Of a DNA stretch of 64,000 bases, positions 51,992-60,110 are shown piece by piece (positions within the stretch are counted from its first letter, which is position 1; the number at the start of each line of letters is the position of its first letter). The DNA is from Corynebacterium kutscheri (GTDB lineage: Bacteria; Actinomycetota; Actinomycetes; Mycobacteriales; Mycobacteriaceae): assembly GCF_000980835.1 (NCBI RefSeq), contig NZ_CP011312.1:620001-684000 (forward strand), given 5' to 3'. The translations under genes and the position numbers were made by a program. The notes below the pieces were generated by a model. That model did no database searches. It had not been told where the DNA came from and saw only the letters and a list, made by a program, of their open reading frames with translations.

Positions 51992-52037
51992 AAATATTTG
52001 GCGCCCACCTTATAAAAGCGGGAGCCAAATATTTTTT
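51992..52037. terminator. Terminator downstream of the broken DUF5979 gene
   Basis: AAATATTTGGC (51992-52002) pairs with GCCAAATATTT (52024-52034). T-runs lie on both sides, so it could work for either strand; the pseudogene on the reverse strand ends just upstream. Confidence 0.75.
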
Positions 52038-52071
52038 ATATGTTATGTGTGGATGCTTCAGAAGCTAAAAG

Positions 52072-53490
52072 CTAGCTCTTTTGAGACCGCGCACGGTAGA
52101 TGGTTATTCCACCGAGTACAGCAAGCAGTGCTGCTGCAATGATCAACCAAATCACAGAAGCGTCGGTTCTAGTCAGTTCACGTTGTGGAGTACTTGGTTT
52201 CTGTGTAGTTGGTATCTGAGGGGCAGACGATGATGCTGGCTGTGGGGTGGTTATAGACGGCGCTGGCGGTTGTGGCGTTGGGTGGGGTGCCGGTGGGATA
52301 GGGATCGGAATCGGGATTGGCACAACCGGTGGTATCCCTTGTGTCGTTGTAGTTGAAGTGGGTTCCGAAGGCTTTGATGATGTTGGTTTTGACGAAGTCG
52401 TCGTAGTGATTGGTGGTACCGGTGTTGATGAAGTTGGCTTCACTGAACTTGTTGTCGACGGGGCCGTTGTTGAGGTGGTTGTCGACTCGGAGGTCGTTGG
52501 TTCGATCGGAGTTGTTGTCGATGTGGTTGGGGTTGTTGAAGTTGTCGACGGGGTAGTTGTAGAAGTTGTTGGGGTTACCGGTGGCACAGGAGGAACAAAA
52601 AAGGGTGTAGATATTTACGGCAGTATAAACAGCTATTTTTTCCGGTTTGCCGGTGATAGTGAATGTATAACTATTACCGTTTCGTGAGCCATTTTCTCCA
52701 TACCAGTCCACTTTGTCGTGCTTGTAACCGTCGATATCGAGGTTGGATGTCTCTTCGGTGACGGTACATTGAGTACCAATAGGCAAACCGGTGACAGCGG
52801 AGCTAGTTTCGCCGTTTTTAAGTTCGATTTTACCTTCTCGTTTTTCGCCTTCTTTTCCGTTTATTCCAGGAAGAGTACAAGTATATGAGAAAATGAACTT
52901 CTTGTTTTGGATCTTTTCGTGGAAGTTATCTTCTGGTACCTCATTCATCAATGACAGGCTCGTTATCGAGTAACGTCTTGCCAATCATGTCGTCATCATC
53001 TGCATAGGCGTTTTTCTGAATTTTGAAACCGCCGGTTTCTCGCTCATATTTGTTGGTTACAACTACATGGGTGGCTTCTTTGAACAGTTCGTTAACAGTG
53101 AAATCCAGTATAGAAGCAGAACCAATACGCTGAACATTGCCATCAGCATCGAAAACAACCCACGACGTTGTTAATTTCTCACCCGGTTTTGTTTGAAGTG
53201 TTTGTTCTGTCATAGTGCACTTGAGGCCTTTATCAAGACCCATGACGTGTACAACGTTACCGTGTTGCATGGTAACCGTTCCCTCTTTTTATTTTCTGGA
53301 TTTTTGTCGTCTGGGTGGGAACAGGTGTATTGGAAGGTGAATTTTTTGGCTTTATATTCTTCTGAGCCTACAACGTTTTTCTCAACGGTGAAGCCGCCTT
53401 TTTTACCACGACCTAGACCGCCGGCGCTGGGAAAACGAATAGAGTCTTCAACCTCAGCGTTATCGATCATGGCCTGGTTTTTACGCTTTA
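52072..53490 (-). pseudogene. Broken DUF5979 wall-anchored surface protein
   Basis: Four successive reverse-strand frames together encode one surface protein: DUF5979-type domains (GGFTVEKNVVG ... FTFQYTC; GGFKIQKNAYAD ... FIFSYTC), a Thr/Ser/Pro-rich stalk with TTSTTTPSTTS repeats and the same PIPIPIPIPPAP segment as the neighbour, then a C-terminal helix and basic tail. Three small indels separate them: about 53288 (A-run one short), about 52950 (a duplicated ATGA) and about 52603 (T-run one long). The 5' end has no signal peptide, and the sorting motif position reads LTRTD instead of LANTG. It looks like a decayed paralogue of the gene at 53580. Confidence 0.85.
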
Positions 53491-53493
53491 GCT

Positions 53494-53536
53494 TGAGAAA
53501 AGCCCTCTTTACCTTGTTTGTAGGTAAAGAGGGCTT
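53494..53536 (-). terminator. Terminator of the intact DUF5979 gene
   Basis: AAGCCCTCTTTACC pairs with GGTAAAGAGGGCTT (arms 53500-53513 and 53523-53536); TTTTC follows on the reverse strand. Confidence 0.85.
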
Positions 53537-53579
53537 CGGCAACCAACTGGTAATTTAGCGGGTGGGGTAAGAGAAAATA

Positions 53580-56027
53580 TTAACTCTTCTTACAGCCACG
53601 ATAAATTACAAGGCCACCAACACCAGCAAGCAATACTGAAACAATAATTAGCCACAATACTGATGCACCGGTATTGGCCAAAGCACCCTGGCCTGGGCGC
53701 TGCGAACCAGCATTATTATTTGGCTGAGGTTTCACAGCATTGTTACCGCCATGGTTGCCATTACCACCATTATTATTGTTATGTGGTTGTGGGGTTACGT
53801 TGCCATCAGGGTTTGGAGCAGGAGCCGGTTGAGGTGCAGGCGCTGGACCTGGCTGAGGTGCTGGTGGAATAGGGATTGGAATCGGGATCGGAATAATTGG
53901 CGACCATGAACTACCACCATCATTATTGCGGTACGTGTTTATAGCAGTAACCACCACAGGTGTTTGAGCATCCTTTGCACGAGGAGTCACGGTGACTTGT
54001 TTATCAGAAGTTTTTTCGCCATTGACCAACCACTGCACAGAATGATCTAAACCACCTATATGAGTACCAGACTCACTTACAATGCAGGAAGAATCAGTAG
54101 GTAGACCCTCAATACGAACTTTTTCACCATGGGCAAGAACCTTTGAATCCTTTACCGTCTTACCATCGGTAGTAGTGCAGACCCAAGTGAAAGTGAACTT
54201 CTTAGTGGTGTTGATTCCTTGAACCTTCTTTTCCAGGGTAAAGCCACCAGTTGTTGGCTTTGGCGGAACAGGAGCACCATCTTTGGTGTAGGTGTTTAAT
54301 GCGGTTACTACTAAAGGATTCGGTGAATCTTCATCACGAGGGGTAACGACGATAGGGTTATCTGGGCTTTCTTCACCATTGGTTAACCATTTTAAGGAAT
54401 GAGTAAAGCCATCTAGTTTCGCTGGAGCTTCACTAATGGTGCACGAAGAATCCAATGGAAGTTTTGCAATAGTGTACTCATCGGAATGGCCAAGGGTGGT
54501 TTCACCGGTGACGGTTTTACCGTTGTCAGCTTCACACTTCCAGCTCAGATTGAACTTTTTATCAGTGGTAGTGCCTTCGACGGTTTTACGTAAGGTGATA
54601 ACACCTGCGGTGTCTCGTTGTTTTGCGGTGTATTCGTTTTGTGCGATGAAGTTGAATTGGCCTTTTTCTGTCAAGGTAAATTTCACACCACGAACTCCGT
54701 CCAAGCGGAGGTTGTCTTCATTGCCGGCATAGAATGCCGCGAAGTTATGGGTAAACCCATCAATGTGGGTGCTGGCAAGGTCTTCAGTAACCTTACACTC
54801 GGTGCCAATTGGGAAGGCTTCGCTGGTGAAGCGATTATTTGCTTGCACGTCGAAGCTACCGGTTTTCTTCTCTCCTTGTGGCAGGGTGCATTCCCAAGCG
54901 AACTTATAGTCTTTGTTAGGAAGCTTTGCAGTTTCTTCAGTGTTTTCGCCACCATTTTTGTCTGTGACGATGGAGCGTTTAAACAACATGAAGTTTGCTG
55001 TGTTCTCGGGTGCCGGTGGGGTGGAACCGTCTTTGGTATATGTGTTTACAGCTTCAAGAACTAAAGGATTAGTGCTGTCTTCAGAACGCGGGGTTATAGT
55101 AATGGGATTATCTGGGCTTTTTTCACCGTTGGTGAGCCAGTGCATAGAGTGTTTATAGCCGTTGATCTCAACAGGAGTTTCGGAGACAGTACAGCTGTGG
55201 CCTAGACGTAGACCGTCAATGAGCTTTTCTTCCTGGTCGCCAAGTATCTCTTCGCCTTCTAGGATAGTCATCTCGTTCTGAGGTTCAACACATTTCCAAT
55301 GAAACTTAAATTTCTCATTGGTGTTTGTTCCCTCTACGGTTTTACGCAGGGTAAAAGCAGAACCAACAAAGTTGTAGGTAGAGGTAATAGTTTGGTTGCC
55401 CGGTTCGATTGTGAGTTCAATTGATGCAGTCTGGGATCCTGTGTCAGCTATAGGATTACCGTCTAGATCGTAAGCATGGGAATATTTGTAACCGGGGTCT
55501 TCCAGGACACTGGAACCTAGCTCTATTTTGCATTTCGTGCCAACTGGCATTGGTTCGCTGATGACACTACGCGTAAGGCTGCCTGGGTTAGTATACATAC
55601 TTACCTCTAGCCTGCCGCCTATATAACTAGGCATGTCCTTAGGTTCAGTGCAATAGAAATTTAGTGAAGATCCACCGACTGTCATGAAATCATAGTTTTT
55701 GATCAGTCGGGATATTTTTACTACTTCTGTGAGAGTTATAGTACCGGTTTCTCCGGTATCAGTTTGTTCTTCCTCTGCTGGAATTGGATTTGTATCGTTG
55801 TTCGGCGGTGGAACATCTTCAGAATCAGAGGCAGTGGCTTCATCGGCGGTATCTTCTGGGGCAAGTTCTGTTATTGCAGCAGGACCGTTTTCCTCTGCTG
55901 TTGCAATAGGCCGGTTGGCTATTAACGGGATAAGCGCTGCGATGAGCACCAGGGTGAAAAGTATGGTGAGCCAGGGGGTTTTCAATAACCTCGTGATGAT
56001 TCCATTTTTTTTGTGTGAGGGGTACAT
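53580..56027 (-). CDS. Large wall-anchored surface protein with DUF5979 repeats
   Basis: An 815-residue exported protein. Signal peptide (about 1-44), acidic linker, then five repeats of about 115 residues beginning near 100, 224, 343, 476 and 590. Each repeat has a first strand such as FTLRKTVEGT, a central FxWxC Cys, and a second Cys (CTVSE or CKVTE), the Ig-like DUF5979 pattern with one likely intradomain disulfide. A PIPIPIPIPPAP-type Pro/Gly/Asn stalk follows (about 690-775), then LANTG (781-785), a membrane helix and a short basic tail, i.e. a sortase substrate with Ala instead of Pro at position 2. GGAGA precedes the ATG. Probable adhesin or pilin-like protein; ligand unknown. Confidence 0.88.
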   Translation of the reverse strand: MYPSHKKNGIITRLLKTPWLTILFTLVLIAALIPLIANRPIATAEENGPAAITELAPEDTADEATASDSEDVPPPNNDTNPIPAEEEQTDTGETGTITLTEVVKISRLIKNYDFMTVGGSSLNFYCTEPKDMPSYIGGRLEVSMYTNPGSLTRSVISEPMPVGTKCKIELGSSVLEDPGYKYSHAYDLDGNPIADTGSQTASIELTIEPGNQTITSTYNFVGSAFTLRKTVEGTNTNEKFKFHWKCVEPQNEMTILEGEEILGDQEEKLIDGLRLGHSCTVSETPVEINGYKHSMHWLTNGEKSPDNPITITPRSEDSTNPLVLEAVNTYTKDGSTPPAPENTANFMLFKRSIVTDKNGGENTEETAKLPNKDYKFAWECTLPQGEKKTGSFDVQANNRFTSEAFPIGTECKVTEDLASTHIDGFTHNFAAFYAGNEDNLRLDGVRGVKFTLTEKGQFNFIAQNEYTAKQRDTAGVITLRKTVEGTTTDKKFNLSWKCEADNGKTVTGETTLGHSDEYTIAKLPLDSSCTISEAPAKLDGFTHSLKWLTNGEESPDNPIVVTPRDEDSPNPLVVTALNTYTKDGAPVPPKPTTGGFTLEKKVQGINTTKKFTFTWVCTTTDGKTVKDSKVLAHGEKVRIEGLPTDSSCIVSESGTHIGGLDHSVQWLVNGEKTSDKQVTVTPRAKDAQTPVVVTAINTYRNNDGGSSWSPIIPIPIPIPIPPAPQPGPAPAPQPAPAPNPDGNVTPQPHNNNNGGNGNHGGNNAVKPQPNNNAGSQRPGQGALANTGASVLWLIIVSVLLAGVGGLVIYRGCKKS

Positions 56028-56245
56028 ATTGTCTCCATATCGTCATTTGGGGAAATGAACTCGGATAATGTGTAGGGAATCACGTGTATTTCTTGGATTC
56101 TTAAAGCTGAGGAAGCTTGTTGAGAAAAAGTTGAAATTTCTAGTTTTGCCTCCTAAACTTTTTGCACCAATATTGCTATCCCTTACCGCCACGGTAATTT
56201 TCTTGGAATGGTATGCGCAATTTTTTCTATAATCTACCCACATTA

Positions 56246-56264
56246 ATGGGGTAGCCTTACCATA
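56246..56264. promoter_or_regulatory. DtxR-like box in the divergent surface-protein intergenic region
   Basis: Contains TAGCCTTACC and matches the DtxR consensus at about 13 of 19. It lies between the divergent DUF5979 (56027) and HtaA (56444) genes, about 219 and 180 bp from their starts. The rest of this 416-base gap shows no gene. Confidence 0.4.
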
Positions 56265-56394
56265 TTTATCTTCAATTTTATTCTGATTGAAAACACCCTT
56301 TGTCCGGCGGTTGATGGTCGTATGGGGCGGTCTTCTCTATTTTGAGGTGGGGTAATACTTATGGTGTTAGTGGTCACTAAATTGACAGTGGGTG

Positions 56395-56413
56395 TAAGGT
56401 TTGCTTTGCCTTA
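56395..56413 (+). promoter_or_regulatory. DtxR-like box in front of the small HtaA gene
   Basis: TAAGGTTTGCTTTGCCTTA is an imperfect palindrome (TAAGG...CCTTA) with about 13 of 19 matches to the DtxR consensus. It is 31-49 bp upstream of the start codon, in a promoter-covering position. Confidence 0.5.
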
Positions 56414-56443
56414 TCAGAAATTCTTGAAGGATAGGATTCTCTC

Positions 56444-57355
56444 ATGTTGAAAAGACTCGCTGTATCTATGGTGGCAGTAGTAGGAGCTGCTGGAATATCA
56501 GTTCCACAGACCATGGCTGCTGAGGTTGATACTGTTTCTGAGCCAGTTGCTGCTAAAGAATGTTCCCTCCAGGTAGAAAGCGGTACCTTGAAGTGGGGTA
56601 TCAAACAATCTTGGCGTAACTACATTAAAGGAAGAATTGCTAATGGTAAATGGGAAACTTCTGGTGCGGTAACAGAAGGTACGGGTGAAAATACAGGTAA
56701 AGATTTCCAGTACAGCTTTACCGTAGATCCAAGCAACACCACCATTACCGTTAAAGACGGCAAGATCGTAAGCTCTGAGATTAGAACCAAAGAATCATCT
56801 ATCGTCTTCACTGGGCATAAGGAAGCACTCTATAGCGAGGTTAAGTCTCCTATGGTAAAAACTTCTGGAAGTACTATCGATGCAGGTAGTGGCTATGTGG
56901 GCTACTATGTTCCTGGTAAAAATATGGCTGAATACACAAAAGCTGATCGAACCGAGGCTAATAAAAAGCAAGGGGAGGGCTTCTTCTCTCAAGGAAGTGT
57001 TTCAGAAGCAAAATTAAGCGGTGACACACTTACCCTTAAGGGTAGGAGCTTGCAGTACACTCCTCAGCCAGGAACCAATAATAAAGAAGTCGATGGAGTC
57101 GATGTCCTCTTCATGGGTAATTACACCAAAGGCACTCCAGTTGACGATGTTGATATTGAACTTAAGGTAAAGAACACCTGTGGTGATATCGACGGCACCA
57201 TTAACCCTGATAATGGTGGTGCTTGGTCTGGTTCCTCCTCGAACATCTGGGGCATTCTTTTAGGTATTGCTGGCGTGTCTGCAGTAGTAGCCGCTTTGTT
57301 CCATGCCGTGATGAACTTTGGTCTCTTGCAGCATTTGCCTTTTGGTCGTCGTTAA
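56444..57355 (+). CDS. Membrane-anchored HtaA-domain haem-binding protein (HtaB/ChtB-like)
   Basis: A 303-residue exported protein: signal peptide (about 1-26, ending TMAA), one HtaA domain (about 45-240) with LKWGIKQSWRNY (Tyr60 likely haem ligand), His125 in FTGHKEALY, and two Cys (about 40 and 246) that could clamp the domain, a short linker and a C-terminal membrane helix with basic end. The size and layout match HtaB/ChtB, which shuttle haem from larger receptors to the HmuT binding protein (none in this window). A DtxR-like box lies just upstream. Confidence 0.88.
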   Translation: MLKRLAVSMVAVVGAAGISVPQTMAAEVDTVSEPVAAKECSLQVESGTLKWGIKQSWRNYIKGRIANGKWETSGAVTEGTGENTGKDFQYSFTVDPSNTTITVKDGKIVSSEIRTKESSIVFTGHKEALYSEVKSPMVKTSGSTIDAGSGYVGYYVPGKNMAEYTKADRTEANKKQGEGFFSQGSVSEAKLSGDTLTLKGRSLQYTPQPGTNNKEVDGVDVLFMGNYTKGTPVDDVDIELKVKNTCGDIDGTINPDNGGAWSGSSSNIWGILLGIAGVSAVVAALFHAVMNFGLLQHLPFGRR

Positions 57356-57372
57356 GCACGAGAGATAAATTC

Positions 57373-57416
57373 AGCCCCCTTGTGCTACCAAACGTGGTGG
57401 TAAAGGGGGCTTTTTG
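57373..57416 (+). terminator. Terminator after the small HtaA gene
   Basis: AGCCCCCT (57373-57380) pairs with AGGGGGCT (57404-57411), with an inner TACCA/TGGTA stem, followed by TTTT. Confidence 0.88.
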
Positions 57417-57493
57417 CGTATTCACCGCCGATACGGGTTTTATTTTAGCGGTGAGCACTGCGATGTGTAGTTTAAAAGTGCTTAGCTAGAGTT

Positions 57494-57967
57494 TTAGCCT
57501 AGGCTGGCTACACCAAAGCGAGCATCTTCCGGAGTGAACTTCTCGGAAATTAGCTTGTCGTAAATGTCATCATTAGATAATGCTGCATCGGCATCCTTAT
57601 AAGCCCTAGCCTGCTTAACTGCCTGATCTTCCCAATCGATATCTGCTTCATCAAGGGCGTATCGAATGTCCTCTTCAGGGAATCCCTCATATTGGAGTTG
57701 ATCGCGCAGCCCTTCATAGGAGAATCCTACTGGTCCGTTGAGGTAACGCTGAGTATTTTCCAGGGCTTTTTTCTGGCCTGGGTTTGCGTCGTCGTCAATG
57801 TCAACATCATCTGTCATCCGGATCTCTGTGTTGCTCATCGCTGCGGAAGAGTTTGCAGCGGCATTATTAGCAGGAGTATTACTGCTGCTTTGGTTGCTAC
57901 CGGTGCACGCTGTTGCGGTGATAGAAATAGCGGCGATACAACCGACGATTTTGACGTACTTGTTCAT
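57494..57967 (-). CDS. Ltp-family surface lipoprotein
   Basis: A 157-residue lipoprotein. Signal peptide with lipobox TATAC (Cys21), a low-complexity Asn/Ser/Ala linker, then two Ltp-type helical repeats: FSYEGLRDQLQYEGFPEEDIRYALDEA and LSNDDIYDKLISEKFTPEDARFGV. These are characteristic of 'host cell surface-exposed lipoprotein' domains, found in superinfection-exclusion phage proteins and in many corynebacterial surface lipoproteins. ATG 57967 with GGAAGGA upstream is the start; a longer frame is not credible. It is convergent with the HtaA gene. Confidence 0.85.
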   Translation of the reverse strand: MNKYVKIVGCIAAISITATACTGSNQSSSNTPANNAAANSSAAMSNTEIRMTDDVDIDDDANPGQKKALENTQRYLNGPVGFSYEGLRDQLQYEGFPEEDIRYALDEADIDWEDQAVKQARAYKDADAALSNDDIYDKLISEKFTPEDARFGVASLG

Positions 57968-58349
57968 CTGTTGAGTCCTTCCGTAGAGGTTAACCCGAAG
58001 TGGAGGGTACTTCGGGTGCTCCACCCTACCATATGATGATTGGTTAGGCTTGTATCAGTTTTTTATAAAACAAATAAGTTGCGGCTCAGACTGGCAAGGT
58101 GCTAGCGAGAGGTATTGGGATAGAAGTAACGGCGGGACTACTTAGATACGGGGACTATTTAGATGCATCGGTTAATGATGGGCTTTGAGTAGAATCTTTG
58201 TTTGATGTGGCTTTTTCATCGGGGGGGGAGTTACATTGGACTCGTCATGCGGTGCCTCAGTAATGTCATTTTTTGATTGATACCACGGTGGAACGGGTTT
58301 TGGAGCTGCCTTTTTTGAGTTTTTCTGGGTGGGTGTTCCTTGGTGGTTC

Positions 58350-58736
58350 CTAGGTTGTGGCTAGTACTTGTGCGTGTTGAAAACTAACACCGAGTAGGAA
58401 GCCGATATCTCGATAGAGGAGGTTTTGGGCGGCTAGTTTACGGACTGCTTGGCGCATGAGTGTGGTGTTTCTTGTGCTTGTTTGGCCTGCTGGCTTCTAA
58501 AGCTTCTTCGCTGATGCGTTTGGCAGGTTTAGTATGTCGTCGTCGATTAGTTCGATGTTGATGATTGCATTTTCTGGGTTGTCTGTGAGTTTAGGGAAAA
58601 GTTCTAGTGCATCTCGTACCATATCTGGGATTTGGTCGAGGCGGCGGGTTTGGGTGAGAACTCCGGGGTCTTCTTTGATCTGAACGACCCGCCAGCCCTC
58701 GTCGCGTTCGGTGAGGGCGGTAAAGGTGTTGGTCAT
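58350..58736 (-). pseudogene. HicB-like antitoxin gene with an in-frame TAG
   Basis: The first 79 codons from ATG 58736 give a HicB-type domain (EGWRVVQIKEDPGVLTQTRRL, MVRDALELFPKL). A TAG at 58497-58499 stops it, but the same frame continues for 48 codons with a helix-turn-helix tail (MRQAVRKLAAQNLLYRDIGF, LLGVSFQHAQVLATT), the normal C terminus of such antitoxins, to a TAG at 58350. Without the first TAG this is one protein of about 128 residues. No HicA-type toxin is recognisable next to it. A further 195 bases (58155-58349) hold proline-rich coding-like sequence interrupted by A6 and C8 runs. Confidence 0.7.
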
Positions 58737-58920
58737 TATTTGATTCCTATAAAAATTAATTGTTTTTGTTTTTCCTACAACTTTTTACTACAAAAGCGAT
58801 CCTATGGATGCTGAGGAAACAGCTGCGATAAGAGGTAGGTAAAAATGATAAGTAATAAATATATTTACTTCATATTGCTATGGGTGTGAGAACAGCATCT
58901 TTCAAGTTAGGTAAACCTAT

Positions 58921-58957
58921 ATAACACCTCCTAGATGTTTTTCTAGGAGTTATTTTT
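58921..58957 (+). terminator. Orphan hairpin with T-run
   Basis: CTCCTAGA (58928-58935) pairs with TCTAGGAG (58942-58949), then TTATTTTT. No gene ends here on the forward strand, so it may close an unrecognised small RNA or antisense transcript, or be a remnant. The rest of 58737-59399 shows no gene. Confidence 0.5.
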
Positions 58958-59399
58958 GTGTTTGAGTGTCGAACTTAACGTGAATCATGTGTTGTCTTTA
59001 TTAACTAATCGATGCGTGAACATTATTGAAAAAGGTAATGGGAAAAGCGTATAGGTAAAACCTCGAGACCGATGCCTATATTTTCAGTGCCTAATATAGG
59101 TTCTAGTTGGCTGCCCGGTACAACTATTTCTGAGAAGCCCTAGATGCAGATTTGAGTTACCGACCAAATTATAAACAGGGTTAGAAAAAGCGGAGTGATT
59201 TCATTTATGACCTGCAGTTTCTGTGTGCCGACGTTTTAGAATATTTAATTTATCGTTACTGAATTGGGCTATACAAGTCTTGATCTGAGGAAGTTAGCGA
59301 TTGAGGGTAATAATCTTTCGCGACTGTGGTTTGGGGTGCCTTAACGGGATTGTGCGTTGGGGATTTTTGTGTTTTATTCTGGGTTTTGTTGCTCAAATT

Positions 59400-59450
59400 C
59401 CACGACATTTCCACGACATTTCCACGACATTTCCACGACATTTCCACGAC
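59400..59450. repeat. 11-bp tandem repeat, about 4.6 copies
   Basis: Four perfect copies of CCACGACATTT (59400-59443) followed by CCACGAC. The unit is close to one helical turn. It lies about 100 bp downstream of tRNA-Lys (on its reverse strand), in a gene-free stretch. Confidence 0.95.
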
Positions 59451-59504
59451 AAAAGATAGGAAAAGACGGCAAAAACGGCGATAGGCAGCAATAGAGGAAA
59501 ATGC

Positions 59505-59543
59505 AAAAACCCTTGTTAACCTGAGAAATACTCGTTAACAAGG
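59505..59543 (-). terminator. Terminator of tRNA-Lys
   Basis: CCTTGTTAAC (59511-59520) pairs with GTTAACAAGG (59534-59543); TTTTT follows on the reverse strand. Confidence 0.85.
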
Positions 59544-59552
59544 ATTAAAAAG

Positions 59553-59625
59553 TACGCCATCAGGGACTCGAACCCCGAACCCACTGATTAAGAGTCAGTT
59601 GCTCTACCAATTGAGCTAATGGCGC
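59553..59625 (-). tRNA. tRNA-Lys (CTT)
   Basis: A 73-nt cloverleaf on the reverse strand. Acceptor GCGCCAT pairs with ATGGCGT, the anticodon stem CTGAC(T) encloses CTT, and the T-arm is GGGGTTCGAGTCCC. CCA is not encoded. Confidence 0.95.
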
Positions 59626-60110
59626 AGTGTTTTCATGCGAATAGTTTAGGAATCCGCTTGGCAACGAAGAAAAATATAACGTATCTGTCTGTATAAAGTA
59701 AAATCAGCAGGTTAATAAGTATTTTTCAATATTTTACCTAAGATTTCTAGTGCAATCCTGGTAATCTCTTTTTAGAGATTATGTGAAGATGTGTGTAAAA
59801 GGCGGGGAGCGTTTGTGGCTATAAGAAAATTTTAATATTGTTTTGGGATTTCTTGAATCCCTTTCTACGTTGAGCTACTGGCTAGTTTGGGCACTGCTGG
59901 GAAACCTGATCTGGTTTTATTTATAACGGCTTGCTTTACATTTATGCATGAAAAAGGGCGGCAGATAGCTAACTTTTTAGTTACGAAATAGTGTTCCTGA
60001 GGTGCGCAGGGTGACGCTTATTTTAAGAAAGTTTTAGAATGTTGGAGTGCGTTAAATGAGAATGCATTCTGTATCGGTCGATATACGCGAAAAGTGCGTT
60101 GAGGAAGGTT
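59626..60110. other. AT-rich gap before the L,D-transpeptidase gene
   Basis: Nearly 490 bases with no convincing gene or hairpin. It should contain the tRNA-Lys promoter (reverse strand) and that of the transpeptidase gene. Confidence 0.4.

Noticed and set aside
52247..52687. Long forward-strand frame rich in Val and Gly
   Set aside because: It is the antisense of the Thr/Pro stalk of the broken surface gene; the low-complexity composition creates it.
59256..59447. Reverse-strand frame with MEMSWKCRGNVVEMSW repeats
   Set aside because: The protein repeats are only the translated 11-bp DNA repeat, with no start signal.
59400..59450. Possible CRISPR array
   Set aside because: Units are 11 bp, directly joined without spacers, and no cas gene is present.
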